Positions 35,763 through 45,256 of a stretch of 64,000 nt of DNA are shown here, piece by piece. The position numbers were made by a program, and so were the translations under genes. The notes under the pieces are model-generated. The model worked only from the letters and a program-made list of their open reading frames with translations, had not been told where the DNA came from and did no database searches. Source of the stretch: Arthrospira sp. PCC 9108. GTDB taxonomy: Bacteria; Cyanobacteriota; Cyanobacteriia; Cyanobacteriales; Microcoleaceae. Position 1 is the stretch's first letter; each line of letters begins with the position of its first letter. The stretch is from assembly GCA_016745315.1 (NCBI GenBank), contig CP066886.1, positions 4,960,501-5,024,500 on the forward strand, written 5' to 3'.

Positions 35763-38342
35763 GTGGAGTCCCGATATAATCCTGCATCCATCGAACAGAA
35801 GTGGCAAAACACATGGGCTGAACAGGGGTTGTACCAAACCCATCAAGACCCCAATAAACCCAAATTTTATGCCCTATCCATGTTTCCCTATCCATCGGGA
35901 AGCCTACACATGGGTCATGTCCGTAACTATACCATTACTGACGTGATTGCCCGACTCAAGCGGATGCAAGGATATCGCGTCCTACACCCCATGGGATGGG
36001 ATGCTTTTGGACTACCAGCGGAAAATGCAGCTATTGATCGCGGTATCCCTCCCCAGACCTGGACCTATCAAAACATAGCCCAAATGCGCGAACAACTCCA
36101 ACGGCTGGGATTTTCCATTGATTGGGATGCCGAAGTAACCACCTGTTCCCCGGAATATTATCGCTGGACTCAGTGGATTTTTCTGCAATTTTTCCAAGCC
36201 GGACTCGCCTACCAAAAAGAATCGGCCGTTAACTGGGACCCCATCGACCAAACCGTATTAGCTAACGAACAAGTTGATAATGAGGGGCGTTCCTGGCGCT
36301 CTGGTGCTATAGTAGAACGGAAATTATTGCGCCAGTGGTTTCTCAAAATTACCGACTACGCCGAAGAACTCCTCAATGACCTGGAAAAACTCCCCGGTTG
36401 GCCAGAACGAGTGAAACTGATGCAGGCTAACTGGATTGGTAAATCAGTGGGGGCGCGTTTAGATTTCCCCATTGTGGGAGTTGATGATCAAATCTCTGTG
36501 TTTACCACCCGTCCTGATACGGTCTATGGGGTGACTTACGTTGTTCTCGCCCCAGAACACCCCTTAGTCGCCCAAGTTACCACCCCCGACCGTAAGGCTG
36601 AGGTAGAAGGGTTTATTAAACAAGTGACCGCTGAAAGCGAAATGGAACGCACCGCTGAGGATAAACCCAAGCGCGGCATTCCCACGGGTGGAAAAGCTAT
36701 CAATCCTTTTACTAAAAAAGAGGTTCCTATTTGGATTGCAGATTATGTCCTGTATGAATACGGAACTGGGGCGGTGATGGGGGTTCCCGCCCATGATGTC
36801 AGGGATTTTGCCTTTGCTACTCAATACAATTTGCCCATTCGTCAGGTGATTGTTCCTGATGATGCTGATAACGATAATGACCCGGATGATGAGGTGAAGC
36901 AAGCCTACACGGAACCGGGAATTATGGTAAACTCAGGGCCTTTTAGCGGCGAACACTCTAGCCACGGTAAACAGGCGGTGATTGAGTATGCGGAAGATGA
37001 AGGCTATGGGGAAGGAAGGGTTCAATATCGCCTCCGGGATTGGTTGATTTCTCGTCAACGCTATTGGGGTTGTCCAATTCCGATTATTCATTGTCCTGAC
37101 TGTGGGGCGGTTCCGGTTCCTGATGCGGATTTACCTGTGAAATTGCCGGAAAATGTGGAATTTAGCGGCCGTGGTCCGTCTCCGTTGGCAAGTTTGGAAG
37201 ATTGGGTTAATGTTCCCTGTCCGAGTTGTGGCACGCCAGCGAAGCGGGAAACTGACACTATGGATACGTTTATTGATTCTTCCTGGTATTTCCTGCGCTA
37301 TCCTGATGCTCAAAATGCTGACCAGGTTTTTGATTTAAGCAAAACTAACGATTGGATGCCTGTTGATCAGTATGTGGGGGGAATTGAACACGCGATTCTA
37401 CATTTGTTGTATTCCCGCTTTTTTACGAAGGTATTACGCGATCGCAATTTATTAAAGTTTGATGAACCTTTCCAGCGCTTACTAACCCAGGGTATGGTGC
37501 AGGGGATTACTTATAAAAACCCGAAAACTGGTAAATATATCCCCCCTGATAAGGTGAACACCAATGAACCTAAAGACCCGGAAACAGGCGATCGCTTGCA
37601 GGTTTTCTTTGAGAAAATGTCGAAATCCAAATATAATGGAGTTGATCCATTATTAGTAATGGAAAAATATGGCGCAGACACCGCGCGTATGTTTATCCTC
37701 TTTAAAGCACCCCCAGAAAAGGATTTAGAATGGGATGATGCCGATGTAGAAGGACAATTTAGGTTCCTGAATCGGGTATGGCGGTTAGTTACCGAATTTG
37801 CGGCTAATCACTCTGTTAGTAGCACTAAATCAACTCCTGAGAATCTGAATAAAGCTGAAAAAGATCTGCGCCGCGCTATCAATAATGCTATTAAAGAAGT
37901 TACGGAGGATTTAGAGGGGGATTACCAATTTAATACGGCGGTATCGGAAATGATGAAATTGAGTAACGCCCTATCTGATGCTACCCCCATTCAAGACTCG
38001 CCTATTTATCAGGAAGGAATCGATACTCTGTTAAAACTTCTGGCTCCTTTTAGTCCCCATATTACTGAGGATTTGTGGCATCAAATTGGTCATGGTGATT
38101 CGGTACATTTACAATCTTGGCCGACTTTTGACCCCAGTGCTTTGGTGGTGGATGAAATCACTTTAGTAATTCAAATTAATGGCAAAACTCGCGGCACTAT
38201 TCAGGTGGCTAGTGGGGCGGATAAATCCACTTTGGAACAACTAGCCAAAGACTCAGAAATTGCTCAACGACACCTGGAGGGTAAGCAGCTACGCAAGGTA
38301 ATTGTTGTACCTGGTAAGTTGGTTAATTTTGTGGTGGGTTAA
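35763..38342 (+). CDS. leuS: Leucyl-tRNA synthetase
   Basis: Charges tRNA-Leu. A class I synthetase of 859 residues: the HIGH motif appears as PSGSLHMGHVRNY, the KMSKS motif as FEKMSKSKYNGVDP, the editing CP1 domain has VFTTRPDTVYGVTY and YGTGAVMGVPAHD, and zinc-ribbon cysteines lie in CPDCGAVPVP and VPCPSCGTPA. The GTG at 35763 gives MESRYNPASIEQKWQNTW, the normal start, and no better ATG exists. The gene ends just before a long repeat array. Confidence 0.96.
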   Translation: MESRYNPASIEQKWQNTWAEQGLYQTHQDPNKPKFYALSMFPYPSGSLHMGHVRNYTITDVIARLKRMQGYRVLHPMGWDAFGLPAENAAIDRGIPPQTWTYQNIAQMREQLQRLGFSIDWDAEVTTCSPEYYRWTQWIFLQFFQAGLAYQKESAVNWDPIDQTVLANEQVDNEGRSWRSGAIVERKLLRQWFLKITDYAEELLNDLEKLPGWPERVKLMQANWIGKSVGARLDFPIVGVDDQISVFTTRPDTVYGVTYVVLAPEHPLVAQVTTPDRKAEVEGFIKQVTAESEMERTAEDKPKRGIPTGGKAINPFTKKEVPIWIADYVLYEYGTGAVMGVPAHDVRDFAFATQYNLPIRQVIVPDDADNDNDPDDEVKQAYTEPGIMVNSGPFSGEHSSHGKQAVIEYAEDEGYGEGRVQYRLRDWLISRQRYWGCPIPIIHCPDCGAVPVPDADLPVKLPENVEFSGRGPSPLASLEDWVNVPCPSCGTPAKRETDTMDTFIDSSWYFLRYPDAQNADQVFDLSKTNDWMPVDQYVGGIEHAILHLLYSRFFTKVLRDRNLLKFDEPFQRLLTQGMVQGITYKNPKTGKYIPPDKVNTNEPKDPETGDRLQVFFEKMSKSKYNGVDPLLVMEKYGADTARMFILFKAPPEKDLEWDDADVEGQFRFLNRVWRLVTEFAANHSVSSTKSTPENLNKAEKDLRRAINNAIKEVTEDLEGDYQFNTAVSEMMKLSNALSDATPIQDSPIYQEGIDTLLKLLAPFSPHITEDLWHQIGHGDSVHLQSWPTFDPSALVVDEITLVIQINGKTRGTIQVASGADKSTLEQLAKDSEIAQRHLEGKQLRKVIVVPGKLVNFVVG

Positions 38343-38364
38343 TTTACCATTTGATGATGTTTGG

Positions 38365-39433
38365 TAGGGTGTGTCAGAACCAGGCTATATGAATCCTCAC
38401 CGAACAATTATCGGCGCTACGCACCTCAATCAATTATCTCTAATGATGATTTTAGTAGGGTGCGTCAGAACCAGGCTATATGAATCCTCAACGAATAATT
38501 ATCGGCGCTACGCACCTCAATCAATTATCTCTAATGATGATTTTAGTAGGGTGCGTCAGAACCAGGCTATATGAATCCTCACCGAACAATTATCGGCGCT
38601 ACGCACCTCAATCAATTATCAGGTGTTCAGGATAATTCTCGGTCTGTGGTGCGTCGGTCTGTGGTGCGTCAGAAATCAATTATCAGGTATTAAGAATAAT
38701 TCTCGGTCTGTGGTGCGTCAGAAATCAATTATCCGGTATTAAGGATAATTCTCGGTGTCTGACGCACCCTACGGTATGATTAGGTCTGTGGTGCGTCAGA
38801 AATCAATTATCCGGTATTAAGAATAATTCTCGGTGTCTGACGCACCCTACGGTATGATTAGGTCTGTGGTGCGTCAGAAATTAATTATCCGGTATTAAGA
38901 ATAATTCTCGGTCTGTGGTGCGTCAGAAATCAATTATCCGGTATTAAGGATAATTCTCGGTCTGTGGTGCGTCAGAAATCAATTATCCGGTATTAAGGAT
39001 AATTCTCGGTCTGTGGTGCGTCAGAAATCAATTATCCGGTATTAAGGATAATTCTCGGTGTCTGACGCACCCTACGGTATGATTAGGTCTGTGGTGCGTC
39101 AGAAATTAATTATCCGGTATTAAGAATAATTCTCGGTCTGTGGTGCGTCAGAAATTAATTATCCGGTATTAAGGATAATTCTCGGTCTGTGGTGCGTCAG
39201 AAATTAATTATCGGGTATTAAGGATAATTCTCGGTCTGTGGTGCGTCAGAAATCAATTATCGGGTATTAAGGATAATTCTCGGTGTCTGACGCACCCTAC
39301 GGTATGATTAGGTCTGTGGTGCGTCAGAAATTAATTATCCGGTATTAAGAATAATTCTCGGTCTGTGGTGCGTCAGAAATCAATTATCAGGTATTAAGGA
39401 TAATTCTCGATGTCTGACGCACCCTACGGTATG
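38365..39433. repeat. Compound repeat array of GTGCGTCAG-type units
   Basis: First come three copies of a 91-bp unit (GTCAGAACC at 38373, 38464, 38555). Then about thirteen copies follow of a 49-bp unit beginning GGTCTGTGGTGCGTCAGAAA and ending GATAATTCTC; in five places this is extended by about 29 bases containing GTCTGACGCACCCTACGG. GGTGCGTCAGA can pair with TCTGACGCACC, so the extended units form hairpins. The array fills the whole 1.1-kb gap between leuS and the minus-strand gene at 39446. No coding potential beyond chance frames. Confidence 0.93.
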
Positions 39434-39445
39434 ATTGGCTGGGGG

Positions 39446-39922
39446 TTAAAAGCGGATTTTGTTTTTCATAAAATGCCCGAAAAGTCCGAAACAAAGGGCA
39501 ATTTCTGCGACAATAATTTGATTGCCAAAATGGTGATGGCGTTGGGGGGAATGATAATGAATTTGGCTGATGGCATTTAAGTCAATAATACGATCGCTTA
39601 TGGGAATCATCAACTTATCCCAGTGGCTACCTTCGCCAATTTCTACAGCCCAACTACCCATGACTGAGTAATCAGGTTCAAACAAAAATAAACCGTTTTC
39701 GTCTGTGAGTCCTTTGGTCTCGGGTAAATTGGAGTCGGCGGGAGGATGCACGACTACATCGGCATTATAAAAGGCTTCTCCGGTACTGAATACGGCCTCG
39801 ATTTCTAGGGCTTCCCCTTGTAGATGATAGTTGGTGAGTACGCTATGGGCTAAGGCATCTCCGGGAAAACCTAGGAGACTAATAAAAATGGCGATCGCTA
39901 CCAAAAACTGTTTAAATTTCAT
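39446..39922 (-). CDS. Periplasmic partner of a nickel/cobalt transporter (putative)
   Basis: A signal peptide (residues 1-25, LVAIAIFISLLGF, cleavage near ALA-HS) leads to a mature domain starting HSVLTNYHLQGEALEIEAVF. That domain has a carboxypeptidase-regulatory-like beta-sandwich fold with GLTDENGLFLFEPD. A His-rich tract HYHSPQRHHHFG (about 122-133) precedes a C-terminal hydrophobic helix and a short basic tail. Proteins of this shape accompany Ni/Co uptake modules, and the NicO-type transporter gene lies 53 bases upstream on the same strand. It probably captures or delivers metal at the membrane; the metal is not certain. Confidence 0.65.
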   Translation of the reverse strand: MKFKQFLVAIAIFISLLGFPGDALAHSVLTNYHLQGEALEIEAVFSTGEAFYNADVVVHPPADSNLPETKGLTDENGLFLFEPDYSVMGSWAVEIGEGSHWDKLMIPISDRIIDLNAISQIHYHSPQRHHHFGNQIIVAEIALCFGLFGHFMKNKIRF

Positions 39923-39975
39923 CGGATTTTCAGACTACTAAAATTGACTAATTGGCACTACTGATATCGGTCGTT

Positions 39976-40752
39976 TTATGCGAAGGAGTTGGCTGAGATA
40001 AATGTTAAACCAATGCCAATCAAAACGACAAGGAAGGCACTTACAATAGATAACTTCTGCAAAATTATCTGATTTTCTGGGAACTTTTCTAGCCACTGAC
40101 CAGCATAAACGGCTACTAAGCCTAAACCGACCAGGACTAATGCTAACCCTAGACTAAAGCCGCCCACTAGAAATAATCCATAGACGATCTGGTGTAGGGC
40201 TACTGCACTTAATAACAGAACAAGTGCTGTAGGGCAAGGAACTAACCCGCCAGCAATCCCTAATTTAATCAGGGATGATACACTACTTGAGGTGTGACTG
40301 TGGCTGTGACTGTGGCTGTGGCTGTGACTGTGGCTGTGACTGTGGCTGTGACTGTGGCTGTGGCTGTGGGAATTTAATCTTTTTCTGAGTAGGTCTAAGC
40401 CAATGAGACAAATGGCGAATCCACTAAAACCACTCAGTAGGGGATACAATTGTTCTGGTAAGATATATTGGGAAGCAAATAGGGCGATCGCACCTAAGAC
40501 AAAAACACTGAGGGTGTGGGTGGCTGTGGTGGTGACTCCTAGTAAAATTGCTTGTTGGGGGGTTCCCTTGCTGCCGATTAAATAGGCACTTACTAGGGTT
40601 TTACCATGTCCTGGGGATAAGGCATGAATTGCACCCAGACCAAAGGCAATGGCTACGCCTAACCCAATTGTAGTTAAATTCGGATCGGATGTAAGCAGAT
40701 TCACCAGATCGGCGCTATGGTTGAGATGGGCGAAAATTAGATTGGCTGTCAT
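39976..40752 (-). CDS. NicO-type nickel/cobalt transporter with His-Ser loop
   Basis: An inner-membrane protein of about six helices. Family motifs are GLGAIHALSPGHGKTLVSAYLIG and GGLVPCPTALVLLLSA, typical of the NicO/RcnA/UreH-like superfamily. Between helices, residues about 127-155 form a run of alternating His and Ser likely to bind metal in the cytosol or periplasm. The length is 258 residues. With the periplasmic protein downstream it looks like a metal uptake or efflux pair. No riboswitch or Nik-type regulator is visible upstream (40753-40943). Confidence 0.8.
   Translation of the reverse strand: MTANLIFAHLNHSADLVNLLTSDPNLTTIGLGVAIAFGLGAIHALSPGHGKTLVSAYLIGSKGTPQQAILLGVTTTATHTLSVFVLGAIALFASQYILPEQLYPLLSGFSGFAICLIGLDLLRKRLNSHSHSHSHSHSHSHSHSHSHSHSHSHTSSSVSSLIKLGIAGGLVPCPTALVLLLSAVALHQIVYGLFLVGGFSLGLALVLVGLGLVAVYAGQWLEKFPENQIILQKLSIVSAFLVVLIGIGLTFISANSFA
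40293..40369. repeat. CTGTGR hexamer microsatellite inside the transporter gene
   Basis: Alternating CTGTGA and CTGTGG hexamers on the plus strand encode the (His-Ser)n run on the minus strand. A whole-codon repeat of this kind can change length by slippage without frameshift, altering the metal-binding loop. Confidence 0.8.
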
Positions 40753-40943
40753 GTTAACAGTGATATGCTATAGGTCTGATTTGACGGTTAGTGTTGAGAT
40801 TACACCAGTAAAAAATTATAAACTGTCGTTGATGGATTTGGGGTCAAGTTTGAGGGTGAGTTTTTGGTGATTGCTTATAACCATGATTAATTTTCCCTAA
40901 TAGTGAGGATTTACAGGTGATTAAATAACGGGGATTTACGGGA

Positions 40944-42452
40944 CTATTTTAAGGTTCTGATAGTCACCACCTGGGGAGGTGTAGCATCTGGGGGATAGCG
41001 GAAATCTAGCCGAACTAAACGGGTTTCTTGTGGCTTCAGCTTGAGAGTTAGTAGGGGTTCAACAATTTGTCCGCGACGATGCCATAAATGCAGATATTTA
41101 GTATTTTCCACAGAGCGATCGTCGTGATATTGTAGGCGGACGGTGCCGCGAAAATAGGGGAAATCCCAGGGAGGTTGTCGGAACATCAACCCGCCTTGGG
41201 ATAGGTTTTCTTCCTTTTGAGGAGTTTCTAAAGTAATGGTGACTACCTGTTGAGTATCTGTAGGATTAAACAGGGGAGTAGTTAGATCATAATGAACGCC
41301 ATAATTACCATGGGATTGATAAGCAGTATCAGGATAGCGAACGGCTAATTCGGCGGCTTGAATTTGACGGGTTCCCAAGGTGCCGCTTCGGATGGTACTA
41401 ATTACATAAGAAATGGCTTTTCCGGGTTCAGGAATAGTTAGGTAGTTAGCGGCTTCATCAACTAAATCGGCTTGCCATTTAGAACCCTTTTGTACTCCAG
41501 CGACTCGACTATAAACTAACTGACCAGTGGTTTGTTCGGGTGGAGTGGGTAAGCGATCGCGAGGCTGTGCTAAACCGCCATTATGGAGGAGATTTTGCCA
41601 TTCTATTAATTCTGGCGATCGCTCCTTACCATCAGGGGACATCTTGGCATACATTGCCAAACTTGCCACATATACATGAGAAGGAGTGGGAGCAGTGCCA
41701 CTGGTGGTACAATTGAGGCGCATAAAAGTCGATCGCCCATTGACCGGACGTTCCAAGCCTTTAACCGGAATTGGATGATTTAACAACATCCGCATTTCGC
41801 CGGGGGGAATTTCTAACTGAGAGGGAAAATCGGCTAGTCGGGTTCCCCGCATCACGGCATCAACGGCGCGAATACCGGGCCCAGAATAGACATTTCCCTG
41901 GGAATTATCAGCCATGGGCGGTTTCTCCTGAAAAGGGGCATCAGGTTCCAACAAATAACTCGCCACCGCCGGAATATGCACCCTCACAGGCTCGTTATGG
42001 GGGTTGTAGACCAAAATACCTATATAGAGGGTTTTGGACTCTGGTGGCGTATGTACGAAGTGATGGGCGAACAATTCAAACTCACCCCCCAGAGGATAAT
42101 CAAGATGGGCTTCTGGGACAGCCTTACCATGAGGGGGAAATGTGGATAGCAAAATTCCCTCCTGCTTCACCCACTCCGGGCTGTTACTATTAAACATTGG
42201 GATATCGTCCAAAGCGCCGGGGAGAGGTCGCACTTCCCCCGGTTGAATGGCGACTGAATGTTCCCCTTGGGGGTTCAGAGCAGCCAATAGGGGGTTTTTA
42301 GGGGACTTCCAGGTTAATGATTGGGTAGTTACCTGGCTTTTCACCGGAACTACCACGGACACCCGAAACAAGATCCCCGCCAAAGCGCCGCCTAAAGCTG
42401 CGAGTGCGACAATGAAAATAGAGGTGATGAGATTGAAAACTCGATCCTTCAT
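40944..42452 (-). CDS. DUF3370 family protein
   Basis: An N-terminal membrane anchor or uncleaved signal (residues about 9-35, NLITSIFIVALAALGGALAG) is followed by a long exported part. Typical blocks are QPGEVRPLPGALDDIPMFNSN, EFELFAHHFVHTPPESKTLYI and GRSTFMRLNCTTSG. This is the cyanobacteria-specific DUF3370 family, of unknown function; the many short beta segments suggest a surface or envelope beta-sandwich protein. The length of 502 residues is normal. It diverges from alaS with only 40 bases between start codons. Confidence 0.75.
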   Translation of the reverse strand: MKDRVFNLITSIFIVALAALGGALAGILFRVSVVVPVKSQVTTQSLTWKSPKNPLLAALNPQGEHSVAIQPGEVRPLPGALDDIPMFNSNSPEWVKQEGILLSTFPPHGKAVPEAHLDYPLGGEFELFAHHFVHTPPESKTLYIGILVYNPHNEPVRVHIPAVASYLLEPDAPFQEKPPMADNSQGNVYSGPGIRAVDAVMRGTRLADFPSQLEIPPGEMRMLLNHPIPVKGLERPVNGRSTFMRLNCTTSGTAPTPSHVYVASLAMYAKMSPDGKERSPELIEWQNLLHNGGLAQPRDRLPTPPEQTTGQLVYSRVAGVQKGSKWQADLVDEAANYLTIPEPGKAISYVISTIRSGTLGTRQIQAAELAVRYPDTAYQSHGNYGVHYDLTTPLFNPTDTQQVVTITLETPQKEENLSQGGLMFRQPPWDFPYFRGTVRLQYHDDRSVENTKYLHLWHRRGQIVEPLLTLKLKPQETRLVRLDFRYPPDATPPQVVTIRTLK

Positions 42453-42492
42453 TTATCCTGAGATTTTTAGAGTTCCAAATTGTTAATTGATT

Positions 42493-45123
42493 ATGTCCTA
42501 TTCACCACAATTCCTGAGCGGCAGCGAAATTCGTCAGAAATTCCTCAATTTCTACGCCGAACGTCAGCATAAAATTATGCCTAGTGCTTCTTTGGTCCCA
42601 GAAGATCCTACGGTCCTGCTCACTATCGCGGGAATGCTACAGTTTAAACCGATATTTCTAGGACAGCGACCCAGGGAAGTTAACCGCGCCACTACGTCCC
42701 AGAAATGTATCCGCACCAATGATATTGAAAATGTAGGACGCACGGCGCGCCATCATACTTTTTTTGAGATGTTGGGTAATTTCAGCTTTGGAGACTATTT
42801 TAAAGAACAAGCGATCGCTTGGGGATGGGAAATTTCTACGGAGGTATTCGGACTGCCGCCAGAACGTTTAATTGTTAGTGTATTTAAGGAGGATGACGAA
42901 GCGTTTGCGATTTGGCGAGATCAAATTGGCATCCCTCCCCACCGCATTCAACGTATGGGTGAAGAAGATAACTTTTGGAAATCTGGACCGACGGGACCCT
43001 GTGGCCCCTGTTCGGAGATTTATTATGATTTCCACCCAGAAAGAGGGGATGACCACATCGACTTAGAAGATGATAGCCGATTTATTGAATTTTACAACCT
43101 GGTTTTTATGCAATATAACCGGGATGCTGATGGCAACCTGACCCCTTTACAAAATCAGAATATTGACACGGGTATGGGGTTAGAAAGAATGGCGCAAATT
43201 CTGCAATGTGTGCCAAACAACTACGAAACTGATCTGATTTTCCCGATTATTAAAACGGCGGCGGATCTGGCGGGTATTGATTACGCTAAAAGTGATAATA
43301 AAACTAAGGTTTCTCTGAAGGTGATTGGAGACCATCTGCGGGCGGTGGTTCATCTGATTGCTGATGGGGTAACGGCTTCTAATGTGGGGCGGGGTTATAT
43401 TCTGCGGCGCTTAATTCGGCGGGTAGTACGTCATGGGCGCTTGATTGGTATCAGGGGGGAATTTACTACGCAAGTGGCGGAAACGGCGATTAGTTTATCC
43501 CAAGATGTTTACCCGAATACCCGTGAACGGGAAAGGGTGATTAAGGGGGAATTGCAACGGGAAGAATCGCGGTTTTTGGAGACTTTGGAAAGAGGAGAGA
43601 AACTGCTGGCAGAATTGTTGGAAAAACAGCCCGAGCAAATTTCGGGTCAGGATGCTTTTGTTCTCTATGATACCTATGGCTTCCCCCTAGAATTAACTCA
43701 GGAAATAGCTGAGGAAAATGGTTTGACTGTTGATGTGGAGGGTTTTGAGGCGGAAATGTCTGCCCAAAGAAAGCGATCGCAAGCAGCCCATGAAACTATT
43801 GATTTAACTGTTCAGGGTAGTTTGGATAAGTTGGCGGAACAGATACACCCGACAGCATTTTTGGGCTATGATTTCCCGGACTCTGAGGCGACGGTGGAAG
43901 CGGTTTTAATTGCTGGTAAATCGGTGACGGAAGCGGTGGCGGGAAGTGAGGTGCAAATTGTGCTTGACCAAACTCCTTTTTATGGGGAGTCTGGGGGACA
44001 AATTGGCGATCGCGGTTATTTGACTACTTCTGATGTGATTGTCCGGGTTGATGATGTTAAAAAAGATTCGGATATTTTTATTCACTTTGGTAGGGTGGAA
44101 AGGGGAACTTTAACTGCGGGAATTACTGTTAATGCACGCATTGACCGCGCTTGTCGTCGTCGCGCGCAGGCTAATCATACGGCTACTCATTTATTGCAAG
44201 CGGCGCTCAAATTGATTGTTGATCCTGGTATTTCTCAGGCGGGTTCTTTGGTGGCTTTTGACCGCCTACGGTTCGATTTTAACTGTCCTCGTGCTTTGAC
44301 AACTGAGGAGTTACAACAAGTGGAAAATCAGGTGAATAGTTGGATCGCGGAAGCACACCCGGCGACGGTGACACAAATGGCTTTAGAGGAGGCTAAAAAT
44401 AAGGGGGCGATCGCTATGTTTGGCGAAAAATATGCGGCGGTGGTGCGGGTGGTTGATTACCCGGGTGTATCTATGGAGTTGTGCGGCGGAACTCATGTGA
44501 CTAATACGGCGGAAATTGGATTATTTAAGATAGTTTCGGAAACGGGAATTGCGGCGGGTATTCGGCGCATTGAAGCTGTAGCCGGACAGTCGGTTTTGGA
44601 TTATTTGAATGTCCGAGATACGGTGGTTAAAGAATTGAGCGATCGCTTGAAAGCTAAACCGGAGGAATTACCAGAAAGATTCACTAATTTACAGGCGGAG
44701 TTAAAAACGACTCAGAAACAGTTGGAAGCTGTGAAAGCAGAGTTGGCGATCGCACAGTCTGACCAATTATTATCTACTGCTGAAAGGGTGGGAGATTTGC
44801 CAATTTTGGTGGCGGAACTTCCCGGAGTTGACGGAGAGTCCCTGAAAACGGCGGCGGAACGTTTACAGCAGAAATTAGGTGAAAGTGCGGTGGTTTTGGG
44901 GTCGGTAAGTGATGGTAAGGTTAGCCTGGTGGCGGCTTTTAGTCCGGTGGTAATTAAGGATAAGAAGTTGCAGGCTGGTAAGTTTATAGGGGCGATCGCT
45001 AAATTATGCGGCGGTGGCGGTGGCGGTCGTCCGAATTTAGCCCAAGCTGGCGGACGCGACCCTAGTAAATTACCGGAGGCTTTATCAACAGCAAAATCTC
45101 AGTTAATTGAGGCATTGAAATAG
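42493..45123 (+). CDS. alaS: Alanyl-tRNA synthetase
   Basis: Charges tRNA-Ala and edits mischarged Ser/Gly. A class II synthetase of 876 residues: the catalytic domain has TSQKCIRTNDIENVGRTARH and FEMLGNFSFGDYFK, the middle has the tRNA-binding region, the editing domain has the zinc motif HTATHLLQAAL with a distal CGGTHV, and the C-Ala domain ends in a Gly-rich CGGGGGGRPNLAQAGG. A TTG at 42487 is in frame, but ATG 42493 (MSYSPQFLSG) is the natural start. A strong terminator follows. Confidence 0.96.
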   Translation: MSYSPQFLSGSEIRQKFLNFYAERQHKIMPSASLVPEDPTVLLTIAGMLQFKPIFLGQRPREVNRATTSQKCIRTNDIENVGRTARHHTFFEMLGNFSFGDYFKEQAIAWGWEISTEVFGLPPERLIVSVFKEDDEAFAIWRDQIGIPPHRIQRMGEEDNFWKSGPTGPCGPCSEIYYDFHPERGDDHIDLEDDSRFIEFYNLVFMQYNRDADGNLTPLQNQNIDTGMGLERMAQILQCVPNNYETDLIFPIIKTAADLAGIDYAKSDNKTKVSLKVIGDHLRAVVHLIADGVTASNVGRGYILRRLIRRVVRHGRLIGIRGEFTTQVAETAISLSQDVYPNTRERERVIKGELQREESRFLETLERGEKLLAELLEKQPEQISGQDAFVLYDTYGFPLELTQEIAEENGLTVDVEGFEAEMSAQRKRSQAAHETIDLTVQGSLDKLAEQIHPTAFLGYDFPDSEATVEAVLIAGKSVTEAVAGSEVQIVLDQTPFYGESGGQIGDRGYLTTSDVIVRVDDVKKDSDIFIHFGRVERGTLTAGITVNARIDRACRRRAQANHTATHLLQAALKLIVDPGISQAGSLVAFDRLRFDFNCPRALTTEELQQVENQVNSWIAEAHPATVTQMALEEAKNKGAIAMFGEKYAAVVRVVDYPGVSMELCGGTHVTNTAEIGLFKIVSETGIAAGIRRIEAVAGQSVLDYLNVRDTVVKELSDRLKAKPEELPERFTNLQAELKTTQKQLEAVKAELAIAQSDQLLSTAERVGDLPILVAELPGVDGESLKTAAERLQQKLGESAVVLGSVSDGKVSLVAAFSPVVIKDKKLQAGKFIGAIAKLCGGGGGGRPNLAQAGGRDPSKLPEALSTAKSQLIEALK

Positions 45124-45133
45124 TTATTTAATC

Positions 45134-45159
45134 AGGTGGGTAAAATGCCCACCTTTTTT
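45134..45159 (+). terminator. Rho-independent terminator of alaS
   Basis: AGGTGGG and CCCACCT form a 7-bp stem around TAAAATG, followed by a run of six T including the last stem base. It lies 11 bases after the alaS stop codon. Confidence 0.9.
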
Positions 45160-45256
45160 AGGGCTACAGGTTCAACAAAAATTAATCAAGATAACTAATT
45201 AAGTGCCTAAATTTGTGTTATAATTGGCTGCCATAATTTACCGATAAAGTCAAACC

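Noticed and set aside
38371..38574. 67-residue protein downstream of leuS
   Set aside because: It is the translation of the 91-bp repeat units.
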